Source: an uncultured Pseudomonadales bacterium
GTDB taxonomy: Bacteria; Pseudomonadota; Gammaproteobacteria; Pseudomonadales; Azotimanducaceae
Assembly (NCBI GenBank): GCA_938017975.1
Contig: CALIKQ010000051.1
Coordinates: 19,947 to 83,946, forward strand
Length of the DNA stretch: 64,000 bases
Direction: 5' to 3'
Shown here: positions 1 through 9,461 of the stretch, piece after piece
How positions within the stretch are numbered: the stretch's first letter is position 1
How the letters are laid out: each line of letters starts with the position of its first letter
The notes under the pieces: model-generated
Seen by the model: only the letters and a program-made list of their open reading frames with translations
What the model was told of the DNA's origin: nothing
Databases searched by the model: none
Made by a program: the position numbers and the translations under genes

Positions 1-2
1 CT

Positions 3-266
3 GAAAAACCAGTCCTTGGGGTTATTCGGCAAGCAGAATCTGAGGTGCTATTCCCAGACTCGGGTAGCCAAGTCGCATCAAGCGCGCTACTCCCACTCCA
101 GTGTGAAGGGCTTCACGGCGCTCTGGCCATTGGCAGCGAGTCCGCCGACGGCTTTCATCGTGATCAAGATACCCTTTTCATTGCTTTCATTGGCGCTTTT
201 TTAGCTGGACTATTGGCTTATCGATATTTCCCGGCTCAAACAGCGTCAGAACACGCATCCTCTTGA
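3..266 (+). CDS. yigA: DUF484 family protein, C-terminal part (cut by window start)
   Basis: The frame is open from the window edge and ends with TGA at 264-266, so only the last 87 residues are present. The visible part reads as the C-terminal half of a GAF-like DUF484 domain: a segment SALLPLQ, then GALAIGSESADGF, then a helix rich in F, I and L (TLFIAFIGAFLAGLLAYRYF). DUF484 proteins have no settled biochemical role. Their gene commonly lies directly upstream of xerC (dapF-yigA-xerC-yigB in E. coli), and the same order is seen here, with xerC starting a few bases after the stop. The family call rests on the short C-terminal motif plus this synteny. The start and any dapF gene lie outside the window. 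Confidence 0.75.
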   Translation, partial: EKPVLGVIRQAESEVLFPDSGSQVASSALLPLQCEGLHGALAIGSESADGFHRDQDTLFIAFIGAFLAGLLAYRYFPAQTASEHASS

Positions 267-271
267 CGCTC

Positions 272-1213
272 ATGCAGCGATGGGTAGAGCAGTTCTTATC
301 CCATCTCAAAAGCGAGCGTCAGTTGTCTCGACACACTCTGATAGCCTATCAACGAGACCTCAAAACACTGATCGAATTCGCAGAGGAGCAAGCACTTCAG
401 GCGCCTTCAGAGATTACGGGAGCGCATCTTCGCGCCTTGATCAGCCAAGGACATCGACGCGGACTTTCTGGGCGTTCCCAGCAACGTAAATTATCTGCAT
501 TCAGAAGTTTTTTTGACTACGTGACGCGGGAATCTGGACTCGAGAATAATCCCGCTCAGTTGGTGACCGCGCCAAAAACCGGGAAAAAGCTACCCAAAGT
601 CTTAGACCCCGATCAAATGGCAAAATTATTGACTGCCAATCCCGTCGCTTGGCATGGGGTTCGAGACAAGGCGATGATTGAACTGCTGTACTCTTCTGGC
701 CTAAGACTCTCAGAGCTCACCAGCTCAAATATCGATAGTATTTCGTGGGATGACCGAGTTATCTTGGTCGAAGGTAAGGGCAGCAAACAGCGCCTTGTTC
801 CCGTTGGAAGCTATGCCATCTCCGCAATTGAACAGTGGCTCGCAATCAGAGACAACCTACCCACTAAGGGTCATGTCATCAACTCAGATGCCCTGTTCAT
901 CAGCGAACGGGGTTCTCGCATCAGCCCATCAAATGTCCAATCTAGAATTAAGGTTTGGTCGCGGCAAGCCGGAGACGGCGTCTCCGTTCATCCGCATATG
1001 CTGCGGCATTCATTCGCGAGCCACATCTTAGAATCGAGTGGAGATCTTCGCAGCGTTCAGGAGCTGTTGGGCCACGCAGATATCAGTACCACTCAAATCT
1101 ATACCCATCTGGATTTTCAGCATCTGGCATCGGTCTACGATACAGCGCATCCAAGGGCCAGTCGCCAAACAAAAAAGACGCCGTCTAGCAGTGATTCTGG
1201 AGGCGTACAATGA
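272..1213 (+). CDS. xerC: Site-specific tyrosine recombinase XerC
   Basis: XerC acts with XerD at dif to resolve chromosome dimers at cell division. The 313-residue protein has the usual length. It shows an N-terminal SAM-like core-binding domain (residues about 1-90, with ERQLSRHTL) and a C-terminal catalytic domain. All catalytic residues are visible: Arg145 (SSGLRLSEL), Lys169 (EGKGSKQR), His242 and Arg245 (HPHMLRH), His268 (LLGHADIS) and the nucleophile Tyr277 (QIYTH). I chose ATG at 272. An upstream TTG at 263 in the same frame would overlap the yigA stop and add three residues. The 3' end overlaps the next gene by ATGA, so xerC and yigB are probably translationally coupled. Confidence 0.96.
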   Translation: MQRWVEQFLSHLKSERQLSRHTLIAYQRDLKTLIEFAEEQALQAPSEITGAHLRALISQGHRRGLSGRSQQRKLSAFRSFFDYVTRESGLENNPAQLVTAPKTGKKLPKVLDPDQMAKLLTANPVAWHGVRDKAMIELLYSSGLRLSELTSSNIDSISWDDRVILVEGKGSKQRLVPVGSYAISAIEQWLAIRDNLPTKGHVINSDALFISERGSRISPSNVQSRIKVWSRQAGDGVSVHPHMLRHSFASHILESSGDLRSVQELLGHADISTTQIYTHLDFQHLASVYDTAHPRASRQTKKTPSSSDSGGVQ

Positions 1214-1926
1214 TCAAGCTGATCGGCTTTGATCTCGATAACACGCTTTGGCCGGTAAAGCCTGTGATTCTTTATGCGGAGTCTGAATTACAAAAGCATT
1301 TGGGCGGCCTATCTCCAGCCATCCCCTATTCGGGTGCACATCTCTCGACCTATCGATCTGAAATTCTAAAAGAAAATCCGGATTTCGCATTCCGACTGAC
1401 CGACCTCAGACGCGCAATGTTGGTCAAAATCGCCATGGAGGTTCCTGCACACCGCGCACATGCAGAAGCGGTTGCAGATACTGCGATGGCAGTCTTTTTG
1501 AAGGCTAGAAATGCCGTCACCTACTACCCTGGCGCCGAGGCGGCGCTCCAAGAACTTTCCGAAAATTATGCCCTTTGTGCGCTCACCAATGGCAATGCAA
1601 GCGTTGAGCAACTGAGCATCGGTCCTCTATTTAGTTTTGCGCTGACCGCCGAGCAGGTGGGTGCGCCCAAGCCAAAACCTGACATATTTGTTGCAGCGCT
1701 TGATCACTTCGGATGCAAGCCAGAAGAAATGATTTACGTCGGTGATGATCCCTTGCTCGATATCACTGCCTCAGCATCTCTGGGTATCTTTACCATCTGG
1801 TTATCGGATCGGGGGACTGTTTCTGCAGAGAGCGCTACTCCTGCAACGGAAATCATTTACGATCTAAGCGATTTAACTGCCGCGGTTAAACGCATTAACG
1901 AGCGTTTTGGCATGCCGCCTCAATAA
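1210..1926 (+). CDS. yigB: HAD-superfamily phosphatase, YigB-like
   Basis: This is a haloacid-dehalogenase hydrolase of 238 residues. The four HAD motifs are visible: DLDNT at residues 8-12 (nucleophile Asp8 and acid/base Asp10), a threonine motif in CALTNGN, the lysine in GAPKPKPDIF, and the acidic pair in YVGDDPLLDI. A helical cap lies between motifs I and II. In E. coli the gene after xerC is yigB, a phosphatase that acts on the flavin intermediate 5-amino-6-(5-phosphoribitylamino)uracil and on FMN. The identical position supports orthology, but substrate range in this family is broad and is inferred. The start overlaps the xerC stop (ATGA). The last 32 bases overlap, in the opposite sense, the 3' end of thrC. 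Confidence 0.9.
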   Translation: MIKLIGFDLDNTLWPVKPVILYAESELQKHLGGLSPAIPYSGAHLSTYRSEILKENPDFAFRLTDLRRAMLVKIAMEVPAHRAHAEAVADTAMAVFLKARNAVTYYPGAEAALQELSENYALCALTNGNASVEQLSIGPLFSFALTAEQVGAPKPKPDIFVAALDHFGCKPEEMIYVGDDPLLDITASASLGIFTIWLSDRGTVSAESATPATEIIYDLSDLTAAVKRINERFGMPPQ

Positions 1927-3274
1927 ATGCTTTCAACGCTTCTGGATCACCCGGTATTTCAACTTTCCGCGTTGCTTGGCCCTCGAGCCGATCTAACGTC
2001 GGGTGAGAGTTGGACACACTCGGTACTGCTTGGGCTACCGCGCTGTCAAACTTTGCAGGATGCGCAGTGGCTAAGCAGACCATTGGTATGTTTGCATCAA
2101 CATGCTGCGAAGCTAAGTGTAACCCCACAGCAGTATGCGGATCAGCAAGATAACCCGATTCTGTCCAAGTTGACCGGAGGCATTCAATGGTCTGTTGATC
2201 GCTGACCGACCCCGCTGAGAACCAGTCAAATGCACCCGAGCGATCAACCAAAACCGCTTGTCCATCGTTTTGAAAATTCTGCATAAATGCCCGACAGGCG
2301 TTACTATCTTCGCCCAACTGATAATAAAGATATCGCTCAAAATTGCTGGCAACCTGAATGTCCATCGCTGGGCTGTTAGAAAAACCAACAGGGCCACGCT
2401 GATACACGCCTGAGTCAAAAAATCGGGCGAGGATATCATTTTGATTGGTCGCCAGAACCAGCTTGCGCAGCGGTAGACCCATTTTTTTGGCAAGGAACCC
2501 AGCGAAAATATTACCAAAATTACCGGTCGGTACCGTTACATCGAATGCCTTGGGACAGCCCAACCGAGACCAACTCCAAAAGTAATAAACGGTTTGCGCC
2601 AAAACGCGAGCGAAATTGACAGAATTTACCGCTCCCAAGGAAAAACGCTCTTTGAAATCTAGATCTGAAAAAACCGTTTTTAGAAGATTTTGACAATCAT
2701 CAAAACTGCCACTGATACTGAGGTTGTAAACATTGTCATCGAGAACAGTCGTCATTTGACGCTCTTGGATAGGGCTTGTGCGGCCTTCAGGAAACATGAT
2801 GAAAATTCGAATGCCAGGCTTACCTCGTACACCCGCAATTGCGGCGCTCCCCGTATCACCGCTGGTCGCGCCAAGAATGTTCAGCTCTGAGCCCCTGGCC
2901 GCCAAGATATGGCTGAACAGCTCTCCTAAAAACTGCAGCGCGATATCTTTAAATGCCAACGTCGGTCCATGAAAAAGTTCTAGCACATGGACATTGCCAA
3001 CAGGGAGGAGGGGGGCAGTATCAACATGCTGAAATTGCGCGTAGCTTCGCGCCACAAGCGCCTCAAATACCTCGGGGTCTATATCGTCCACGAAAGGCTG
3101 CATCACCTGAGCGGCCAGCTCTGGATAGGACAAGGTAGACCATTGGCTTAGCACTGACCGAACGTCAGGGATCGACTCTGGGACAATAAGACCGCCATCA
3201 CTGGCAAGCCCCATCATTACTGCATCACTAAAAGATATTCCCTCGACGCCACCTCGGGTGCTTCGATATTTCAT
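1895..3274 (-). CDS. thrC: Threonine synthase
   Basis: ThrC is the PLP enzyme that converts O-phospho-L-homoserine to L-threonine, the last step of threonine synthesis. The protein has 459 residues, close to the class found in Pseudomonas. It starts with the family-typical MKYRSTRGG, has the PLP lysine at about residue 109 (HGPTLAFKD), and a glycine-rich phosphate loop (GATSGDTGSAA). I chose ATG at 3274; a GTG two codons upstream (3280) is possible. The partner enzyme homoserine kinase (thrB) is about 11 kb away rather than adjacent. The gene follows glnK on the same strand, after about 80 bases. Its 3' end runs 32 bp into the convergent yigB gene. Confidence 0.96.
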   Translation of the reverse strand: MKYRSTRGGVEGISFSDAVMMGLASDGGLIVPESIPDVRSVLSQWSTLSYPELAAQVMQPFVDDIDPEVFEALVARSYAQFQHVDTAPLLPVGNVHVLELFHGPTLAFKDIALQFLGELFSHILAARGSELNILGATSGDTGSAAIAGVRGKPGIRIFIMFPEGRTSPIQERQMTTVLDDNVYNLSISGSFDDCQNLLKTVFSDLDFKERFSLGAVNSVNFARVLAQTVYYFWSWSRLGCPKAFDVTVPTGNFGNIFAGFLAKKMGLPLRKLVLATNQNDILARFFDSGVYQRGPVGFSNSPAMDIQVASNFERYLYYQLGEDSNACRAFMQNFQNDGQAVLVDRSGAFDWFSAGSVSDQQTIECLRSTWTESGYLADPHTAVGLHLASQHVDANIPMVCLATAHPAKFDSAVAQAVPSVSNSHPTLDRLEGQATRKVEIPGDPEALKAFIEAACQNAR

Positions 3275-3303
3275 ACGCACTGCGCCTATTACCGCGTGGC
3301 CCT

Positions 3304-3331
3304 AGTATAAAGTGCTAGAGCCAATCGCAAC
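3304..3331 (-). promoter_or_regulatory. Weak promoter-like sequence upstream of thrC
   Basis: Read leftward, TATACT (3309-3304) gives a good -10 hexamer about 30 bp before the thrC start. The region 15-16 bp upstream contains only a poor -35 (TTGCGA, or GTTGCG at 16 bp spacing). This could let thrC be transcribed independently of glnK. Both the hexamer match and the spacing are marginal. Confidence 0.3.
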
Positions 3332-3358
3332 AGCTGCGGTTGAAGCTATCTAGACCGA

Positions 3359-4177
<819 letters not shown>

Positions 4178-5653
4178 ATGGCGACAGCACAAGTCTTCGG
4201 TCACGCCATTGTTGGGCTAAGCACTCAGATCGTGGAGGTAGAAGCAACGATCAGCAACGGGCTACCGCAACTCGACCTCGTTGGAATCAGCGACAGAAGA
4301 TCTAAGCAGATCAGGGCCAGAGTACGTTCTGCAATCGTGCAATCAGGATACAAAATGCCGGATCGCAGAATCGTCGTTAATCTCGCACCTGCTGATGTCG
4401 ATAAGGAACACGCTGGTTTTGATCTGCCCGTCGCATTATCGATTCTCCTGGCAAGCCATCAAATCGACTCGTCTCGCTTTACCAAAATTCATGCAATGGG
4501 AGATCTGAGTTTAACCGGATCCATTAAAACAACGCCCGGCCAGGCGCTGGCCATCATCTCCAGTCAGTCCCTTGGTGAAACCATGGTTGTCGGCCATGGA
4601 GTCGACTGGGGCACACTGATAGACACCCCTCAATTGATCACCGCGAACACCCTCAGTGACTTCAAACTTGATCTGCGCCCGAATGTTCAGCGCCGAGAAA
4701 TAAAGCCTCACGCCCCGGCACGTTCTGAAGAATTAATCGACGATATCAAGGGCCAGACCCATGCAAAACGTGCTTTGGCCATCGCCGCACTCGGCTACCA
4801 TCATCTCCTTCTTTCAGGACCACCCGGTTCGGGTAAAACCATGTTGGCAAAGCGGTTGGTTGGTCTGCTAGAACCACTGAGCCCTGCCCAGGTTATCGAA
4901 CTTAACTGCATCGCATCCCTACAGGGCGCGCACCCGTTTCGGCTTGATTGGTCGCGTCCATTTCGAGAAGTGCATCATTCCACCTCAGCTGCTGCATTAA
5001 TTGGTGGAGGCAATCCTCCTAAGCCTGGAGAAATTACTAAGGCCCATCACGGCATTCTGTTTTTAGACGAACTTCCGGAATTTTCGCATCAGGTACTCAA
5101 TCAACTCAGACAACCCATGGAGTCCGGTACCATCGAGATCCATCGAGCCCACCATCACCTTCAATATCCAGCCAGGTTTCAATTAATTGCGGCTATGAAT
5201 CCCTGCCCCTGCGGCTGGTTGGGTAGCGCTCGACCCTGCAGCTGCTTGGGTGATGCCATTCATCGATACCAGAGGAAAGTGTCAGGTCCGATTATCGATA
5301 GAATCGACCTACAGATCAGCGTGCCTACGATTGCCCCAAAACACTTGTTGGAACAAGCTCAGCATCTGACGACCCAGGAATTTGACCAAACCCAGCATAG
5401 CAGGCTACAAGTCGCCCTAGAAAAAGCACGTGCTTTTCGAAATCAACGTAAGACCCTTGATAGCAGACCTCTGGTTCATCAACTCGATCTCAATGCCCGC
5501 ACCTTTATAACCGACGCGGCCAACCGTCTCCAGCTATCGGGTCGATCGATTAAGAAAGTTATCGAGATCAGTAGGACCATCGCTGATTTAGAGACGACTG
5601 CCGTGGTTGCCACTCATCACATTACAGAGGCTTTATCTTTGAGGCCCAATTGA
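4178..5653 (+). CDS. yifB: YifB/ComM family Mg-chelatase-like AAA+ ATPase
   Basis: This 491-residue protein belongs to the ComM/YifB family. ComM is a hexameric helicase that promotes branch migration during natural transformation and recombination. The N-terminal part (about 1-170) is a Lon-C-like fold with NGLPQLDLVG and VRSAIVQSGYKMPDRRIVVNL. The AAA+ core has Walker A GPPGSGKTML and Walker B ILFLDELPEF, followed by the cysteine-containing MNPCPCGWLG segment and PCSCL. The C-terminal Mg-chelatase domain ends in the conserved SGRSIKKVIEISRTIADL. I set the start at ATG 4178 (MATAQVFGHAIVG), where family similarity begins; an in-frame ORF extends to 3986. dprA, a functional partner in transformation, is also in this window. 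Confidence 0.94.
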   Translation: MATAQVFGHAIVGLSTQIVEVEATISNGLPQLDLVGISDRRSKQIRARVRSAIVQSGYKMPDRRIVVNLAPADVDKEHAGFDLPVALSILLASHQIDSSRFTKIHAMGDLSLTGSIKTTPGQALAIISSQSLGETMVVGHGVDWGTLIDTPQLITANTLSDFKLDLRPNVQRREIKPHAPARSEELIDDIKGQTHAKRALAIAALGYHHLLLSGPPGSGKTMLAKRLVGLLEPLSPAQVIELNCIASLQGAHPFRLDWSRPFREVHHSTSAAALIGGGNPPKPGEITKAHHGILFLDELPEFSHQVLNQLRQPMESGTIEIHRAHHHLQYPARFQLIAAMNPCPCGWLGSARPCSCLGDAIHRYQRKVSGPIIDRIDLQISVPTIAPKHLLEQAQHLTTQEFDQTQHSRLQVALEKARAFRNQRKTLDSRPLVHQLDLNARTFITDAANRLQLSGRSIKKVIEISRTIADLETTAVVATHHITEALSLRPN

Positions 5654-5668
5654 CCCTCGGGCCGAATG

Positions 5669-6076
5669 CTATTGGGAGGCAGCAACCATATAGTCTACAA
5701 CCGCTTTGATATCGTCGTCTGAGCATTCAAAGCACATGCCTTTGGCCGGCATTCCAGGAGCCAACCCATAGATACCGCTGTCGTACAAGGTATCCATACC
5801 TTTCTCGAGACGAGGTGCCCATTGCGCAACGTCAGCCATCTTTGGCGCCCCGGCAATACCCAGATCATGGCAGGTTGAACAACTGCGCTCATAGATTGAT
5901 TCAGGAGAAGATGCTGTATCTGATAACGCTTCCATCATCTCCCCTGCGGCGCAAGCCTGCCCGACCAAGCACACATCTCCAACTTTGTGGATTCGCGCGA
6001 TAATTTCGTCTTCGATCGGTCCCGCAACGGCCACTATAGTTACCACCAAAAATGGCAACAGCATCAGGTTCTTCAT
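5669..6076 (-). CDS. Cytochrome c5-like periplasmic monoheme cytochrome
   Basis: This is a 135-residue secreted cytochrome. It has an N-terminal hydrophobic signal sequence (MKNLMLLPFLVVTIVAVAG) and a single heme motif, CSTCH. An axial Met is likely within GMPAKGM, and the cysteine pair CFEC near the C-terminus is typical of cytochrome c5, where it forms a disulfide. It probably shuttles electrons in the periplasm, for example to the caa3 oxidase encoded about 13 kb away; that pairing is inference. ATG at 6076 is preferred over ATG at 6085 because GAGGG lies 9 nt before the former and only 1 nt before the latter. The gene is convergent with yifB. Confidence 0.88.
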   Translation of the reverse strand: MKNLMLLPFLVVTIVAVAGPIEDEIIARIHKVGDVCLVGQACAAGEMMEALSDTASSPESIYERSCSTCHDLGIAGAPKMADVAQWAPRLEKGMDTLYDSGIYGLAPGMPAKGMCFECSDDDIKAVVDYMVAASQ

Positions 6077-6125
6077 GATGTACATCCCTCAAAAATTCGC
6101 GCCCAGAGTATACCGCAGAATACGT

Positions 6126-7655
6126 TTAGTTGCCCCAGTCAGATTCATCTACATCTCTATTTCTAGAGAATTTAAAGACGTTAGATGTGCCTGCTTCAAC
6201 GATTGACTGCTCAGACACCAGTGTAATCACGGCTTGCTCCCTAAAGGACGACAGGTCATCGGCACCCACATTCATCATTGTGCTCTTCAATTTGTGCAGG
6301 GTCGTCTCCAAGACTTCCGCGACCGTGCCGACCAACGGGACGAAAGCATCGACACCTTCCTCAAACATCATTTTACGACTACTCATGCCCTCGCTGTATC
6401 GCTGCCAATTTTGAGCGCGCAGAGTGCCCTCTCCCCAGTAAGGTTTATACATCTGTCCATTGATTGAGATCTTTGAAGTGGGGCTCTCCTCAGTCATCGC
6501 AAAATATCGACCCATCATGACAAAATCTGCGCCCATGGCCAGCGCCATCACGATCTGCGTGTCATTGGCTAGACCGCCATCAGAGCATAGCGGCACATAG
6601 ATTCCGGTTTCTTCAAAATAGGCATCACGCCTTGCTGCGACCTCAAGCAATGCAGAGGCTTGGCCACGGCCAACACCTTTTTGTTCTCGGGTAATGCAGA
6701 TCGAACCACCTCCGATTCCGACTTTTATAAAATCAACCAAGCCGGATTTGGCTAGATAATCAAACCCCTCAGCAGAGACAACATTGCCACCACCAATCAC
6801 AATATCCGGACCAAATTTTTCTCGGATCCAGGCAACGCCATCCATCTGAAACTCAGTAAATCCATCTGAAGAATCAAAACACAAAACGTCCGCCCCAGCC
6901 TCTATCAGTGCTGGAACCCGATCTTGATAATCATGGGTATTGATCGCCGCACCCACCCGCAGGCGTTTATCATCATCAAGAATTTCCAAGGGGTGCATTT
7001 GGTGATCGACATAGTCTTTCTTAAAAACCAGCGCTGACAATCGACCCTCTGACGTTAGAATAGGGAGGCAATCTTTTTTATGCCGGTGAAGCAATTGGTT
7101 GGCTTCCCGGAGCGTAATCCCTTCCTCACCGTAAATTACATCAGCTTTCGCTGTCATATGCGCCTTGACAGAGTTGTCAAGATTATCTTCGAACTCCCAA
7201 AAATCTTGATCGGTAATCAAGCCTACAAAATCACCATGAGGGCTACCATCGGTTGTTACCGGAATCGTTGAATGACCGCTGGAATTCATCAGTTCAAGCA
7301 CCGAGCGCAGAGAGGCTTCTGGCTGTATGTTCGCACCACTGGTCACAAACCCTGCTTTGTGCGCCTTCACCTTTTGCACCATCTCTACCTGACTCTCAAT
7401 ACTTTGAGAGCAATAGATCATGCTCAAGCCGCCTTGGCGAGCCAAAGCAATTGCCAAATCAGTCCCAGATACGGCCTGCATACAAGCCGAGACAATCGGG
7501 ATATTCATCGACAGTTTTTCTCGGTCGGAAGACTCATCGCGAGTCAGCGGCGCGGACAAATCGATCAGATCCATCGTTTGATCACGTCGCGTTAATCTTG
7601 GTATCAACAAATACTCGGCGAACGTTCGCGAAATATCGTCAAGAATTTTAGCCAT
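6126..7655 (-). CDS. guaB: IMP dehydrogenase of the Tritrichomonas foetus type
   Basis: IMPDH oxidises IMP to XMP with NAD+, the committed step to GMP. The protein has 509 residues in a TIM barrel with an inserted CBS pair (about 100-225). The catalytic loop reads GIGGGSICITREQKGVGRGQA with the nucleophile at Cys320, and the flap dyad Arg419-Tyr420 lies in AQNWQRY. Both closely match the T. foetus enzyme (Cys319, Arg418-Tyr419) as I remember its sequence, as do FNEYLLIP-like and YWGEGTLRAQNWQRY-like segments. Typical gammaproteobacterial GuaB is shorter in the flap region and reads GPGSICTTR. ATG 7655 has a perfect AGGAGG upstream. No guaA is adjacent. A second, canonical guaB elsewhere in the genome cannot be excluded. 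Confidence 0.9.
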   Translation of the reverse strand: MAKILDDISRTFAEYLLIPRLTRRDQTMDLIDLSAPLTRDESSDREKLSMNIPIVSACMQAVSGTDLAIALARQGGLSMIYCSQSIESQVEMVQKVKAHKAGFVTSGANIQPEASLRSVLELMNSSGHSTIPVTTDGSPHGDFVGLITDQDFWEFEDNLDNSVKAHMTAKADVIYGEEGITLREANQLLHRHKKDCLPILTSEGRLSALVFKKDYVDHQMHPLEILDDDKRLRVGAAINTHDYQDRVPALIEAGADVLCFDSSDGFTEFQMDGVAWIREKFGPDIVIGGGNVVSAEGFDYLAKSGLVDFIKVGIGGGSICITREQKGVGRGQASALLEVAARRDAYFEETGIYVPLCSDGGLANDTQIVMALAMGADFVMMGRYFAMTEESPTSKISINGQMYKPYWGEGTLRAQNWQRYSEGMSSRKMMFEEGVDAFVPLVGTVAEVLETTLHKLKSTMMNVGADDLSSFREQAVITLVSEQSIVEAGTSNVFKFSRNRDVDESDWGN

Positions 7656-7735
7656 CGTAGCCTCCTAATGAATGACCGCCCACAAACAATTTCGCCAGCG
7701 GATTCAGGTGTAAAAGGGGAGAGGAGGAACGATCC

Positions 7736-7786
7736 ATCAAATACCCGCACGAGCCCGTGCGGTTTTCGTGTGCTCGATTATTTGAT
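7736..7786. repeat. Two-tier inverted repeat upstream of the IMP dehydrogenase gene
   Basis: An outer 8-bp inverted repeat, ATCAAATA (7736-7743) and TATTTGAT (7779-7786), encloses a perfect 7-bp inner stem, CCGCACG (7745-7751) and CGTGCGG (7756-7762), with a 4-nt loop. It lies about 80 bp upstream of the IMPDH start, after the acyl-CoA synthetase gene that reads in the same direction. On the plus strand the inner stem is followed by only TTTT, and no rightward gene ends here. On the minus strand no U-tract follows. It could be an mRNA leader structure or a protein-binding site. Confidence 0.5.
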
Positions 7787-7898
7787 GAATTCTTTCGCGC
7801 CATGACGAATTTTATTCGATGGCACTTTGCAATTCAATCGGAACAGATCTAACACCATTTGGATGCGGCTACTGAGCCAGCATAAAACACGATGAACC

Positions 7899-9416
7899 TC
7901 AAAGTCGGTGCTTTAAGACCTTGCCCGATGGCGATGCCGGCAACTGAGACATCACGTGAAGCTCATCAAGTAATTTATAACCCGACAACGTTTCTCGAAG
8001 TTTTTCGTTAATTTCTTGCAGGTCAAGATGGACACCGGTTGGCTGCGTTTCAACAAATGCAATAATGTGTTCTGTGCCAAACCGCGGCTTACCGATCACC
8101 GCCGCCAGAGAAATTTCCGGTATCGCGGTCAATGCAGCCTCAACCTCAGGAGGATACACATTGAATCCATTTTTAATGATGAGCTCCTTTTGTCGACCGA
8201 CGATTTCCAAAGCACCACACGCATTGATTCGAGCCAGATCGCCTGTCGCCAGCCACCCTTCAACCAAAACTCGCTGTGTCTCCTCTGGTTGGCGAAAATA
8301 ACCAGCCATAATATTCGGACCTGACACCTCAAGAACGCCGACACCTGGCTCCAGATTAGGACCACCATTCAATCTAAAATTAAGGCCGGGAATCACGAAA
8401 CCCACCGAAGTGTCTTGCATCGGCGCATAAAGACGAGTCTGCGAAATAGTGGGCCCGGTTTCAGTCATTCCGTAGCCGTTATGCAAGGGTAACCCAAAGC
8501 TTCCCTGCACATCGTTTTTGATCGCGATGTCTAATGGCGCACCACCACTGTATAAAAACCTGAGCTTTGGGAAAGCTCTTGCGAACTTTTTTTGTTCGAT
8601 CACCAGCGCCACATACATCGCGGGAACGCCAAAAAACCCAGTCACATCATTGGCGGCGAGATCTGCCAATATTTCCCCTGCGACAAACTTTGCCTTGAGC
8701 GCTAACGCGGAGCCCTGAACGAGGGCTGAGCACAATACCGCAGAAAGCCCAAAAGCATGAGACAACGGCAGTGCCGTCAGTAGACGATCACAAGGTTGTA
8801 AGCCGCGAAGTTTTCCAGAGACGAACCCAGTAAACATCAAATTTTGGTTCGTGAGCATCACCCCTTTTGGCTGACCGGTCGTTCCTGTGGTATAGATGAT
8901 CACCGCGACACCTGGCGGACACTGGGGTTGATCATCCACTTGGTTTCGAACAGATGTCGACCAATCTAGCCCTAGATCCGCTAACGAGCCTGACCTGCAG
9001 CGATGATGAGATGGGGATGCAAAACCATCTAAGTGATGCAAGTGACCTGTGGCTAACGCATGACTCGAAATCTGCTTTCGCTCAGCTTTGGAAAGTCTCG
9101 GGCTTAAAATCACAGCCGCCGCTGTAAGCCGGTTGAGGGCTAAAAATGCAACCACCAGCCCGAGGCAATTTTCAAGCTCCAGGATGACTCGGTCTCCAGC
9201 GCCGACACCATACTCCTTTAGAAGCTCTGCACATTCATCACTGAAGGTTTTGATTTCAAGAAAGGAGTAGCCATGTCCATCAACAATAAGACACGTCGCA
9301 TTTGGCTGAAGTTTTGACCAATGATCTACTGCATCTGCAGGGCTAGCGAGCAGTTGGTCTATAAGCTGGTCGACCGAACACCCTAGCACCGCCTCATCAG
9401 CCTGCTGAATATCCAC
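7899..9416 (-). CDS. AMP-dependent acyl-CoA synthetase/ligase-like enzyme
   Basis: This is a class I adenylate-forming enzyme of 505 residues. It would activate a carboxylic acid as an acyl-adenylate and transfer it to CoA or a carrier. Visible core motifs are the phosphate-binding loop IIYTTGTTGQPKGVM, the adenine motif YGMTETGPT, the ATP-ribose motif GWLATGDLA, the hinge GRQKELIIKNGFNVYPPEVE and the C-terminal catalytic lysine in SPSGKVLKHRL. The acid substrate cannot be read from sequence. The start appears to be GTG at 9416, with a weak ribosome site; the next in-frame ATG lies inside the core. Its neighbours (IMPDH downstream, dsbA upstream) give no pathway context, so it may be a lineage-specific insertion in an otherwise conserved block. 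Confidence 0.85.
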   Translation of the reverse strand: MDIQQADEAVLGCSVDQLIDQLLASPADAVDHWSKLQPNATCLIVDGHGYSFLEIKTFSDECAELLKEYGVGAGDRVILELENCLGLVVAFLALNRLTAAAVILSPRLSKAERKQISSHALATGHLHHLDGFASPSHHRCRSGSLADLGLDWSTSVRNQVDDQPQCPPGVAVIIYTTGTTGQPKGVMLTNQNLMFTGFVSGKLRGLQPCDRLLTALPLSHAFGLSAVLCSALVQGSALALKAKFVAGEILADLAANDVTGFFGVPAMYVALVIEQKKFARAFPKLRFLYSGGAPLDIAIKNDVQGSFGLPLHNGYGMTETGPTISQTRLYAPMQDTSVGFVIPGLNFRLNGGPNLEPGVGVLEVSGPNIMAGYFRQPEETQRVLVEGWLATGDLARINACGALEIVGRQKELIIKNGFNVYPPEVEAALTAIPEISLAAVIGKPRFGTEHIIAFVETQPTGVHLDLQEINEKLRETLSGYKLLDELHVMSQLPASPSGKVLKHRL

Positions 9417-9461
9417 TGGCTGCCAACAATACAGTGAGGTACTTACTTCAGAAATCGAGGT

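Noticed and set aside
2113..2517. A 134-codon open frame on the minus strand inside thrC
   Set aside because: It is another frame of thrC, whose own frame carries all the catalytic motifs.
7253..7651. A 132-codon open frame antisense to the IMP dehydrogenase gene
   Set aside because: It mirrors a well-supported coding gene and has no domain of its own.
7899..9416. A nonribosomal peptide or siderophore cluster built around the AMP-binding enzyme
   Set aside because: The gene stands alone, with no carrier protein, condensation domain or export gene nearby.
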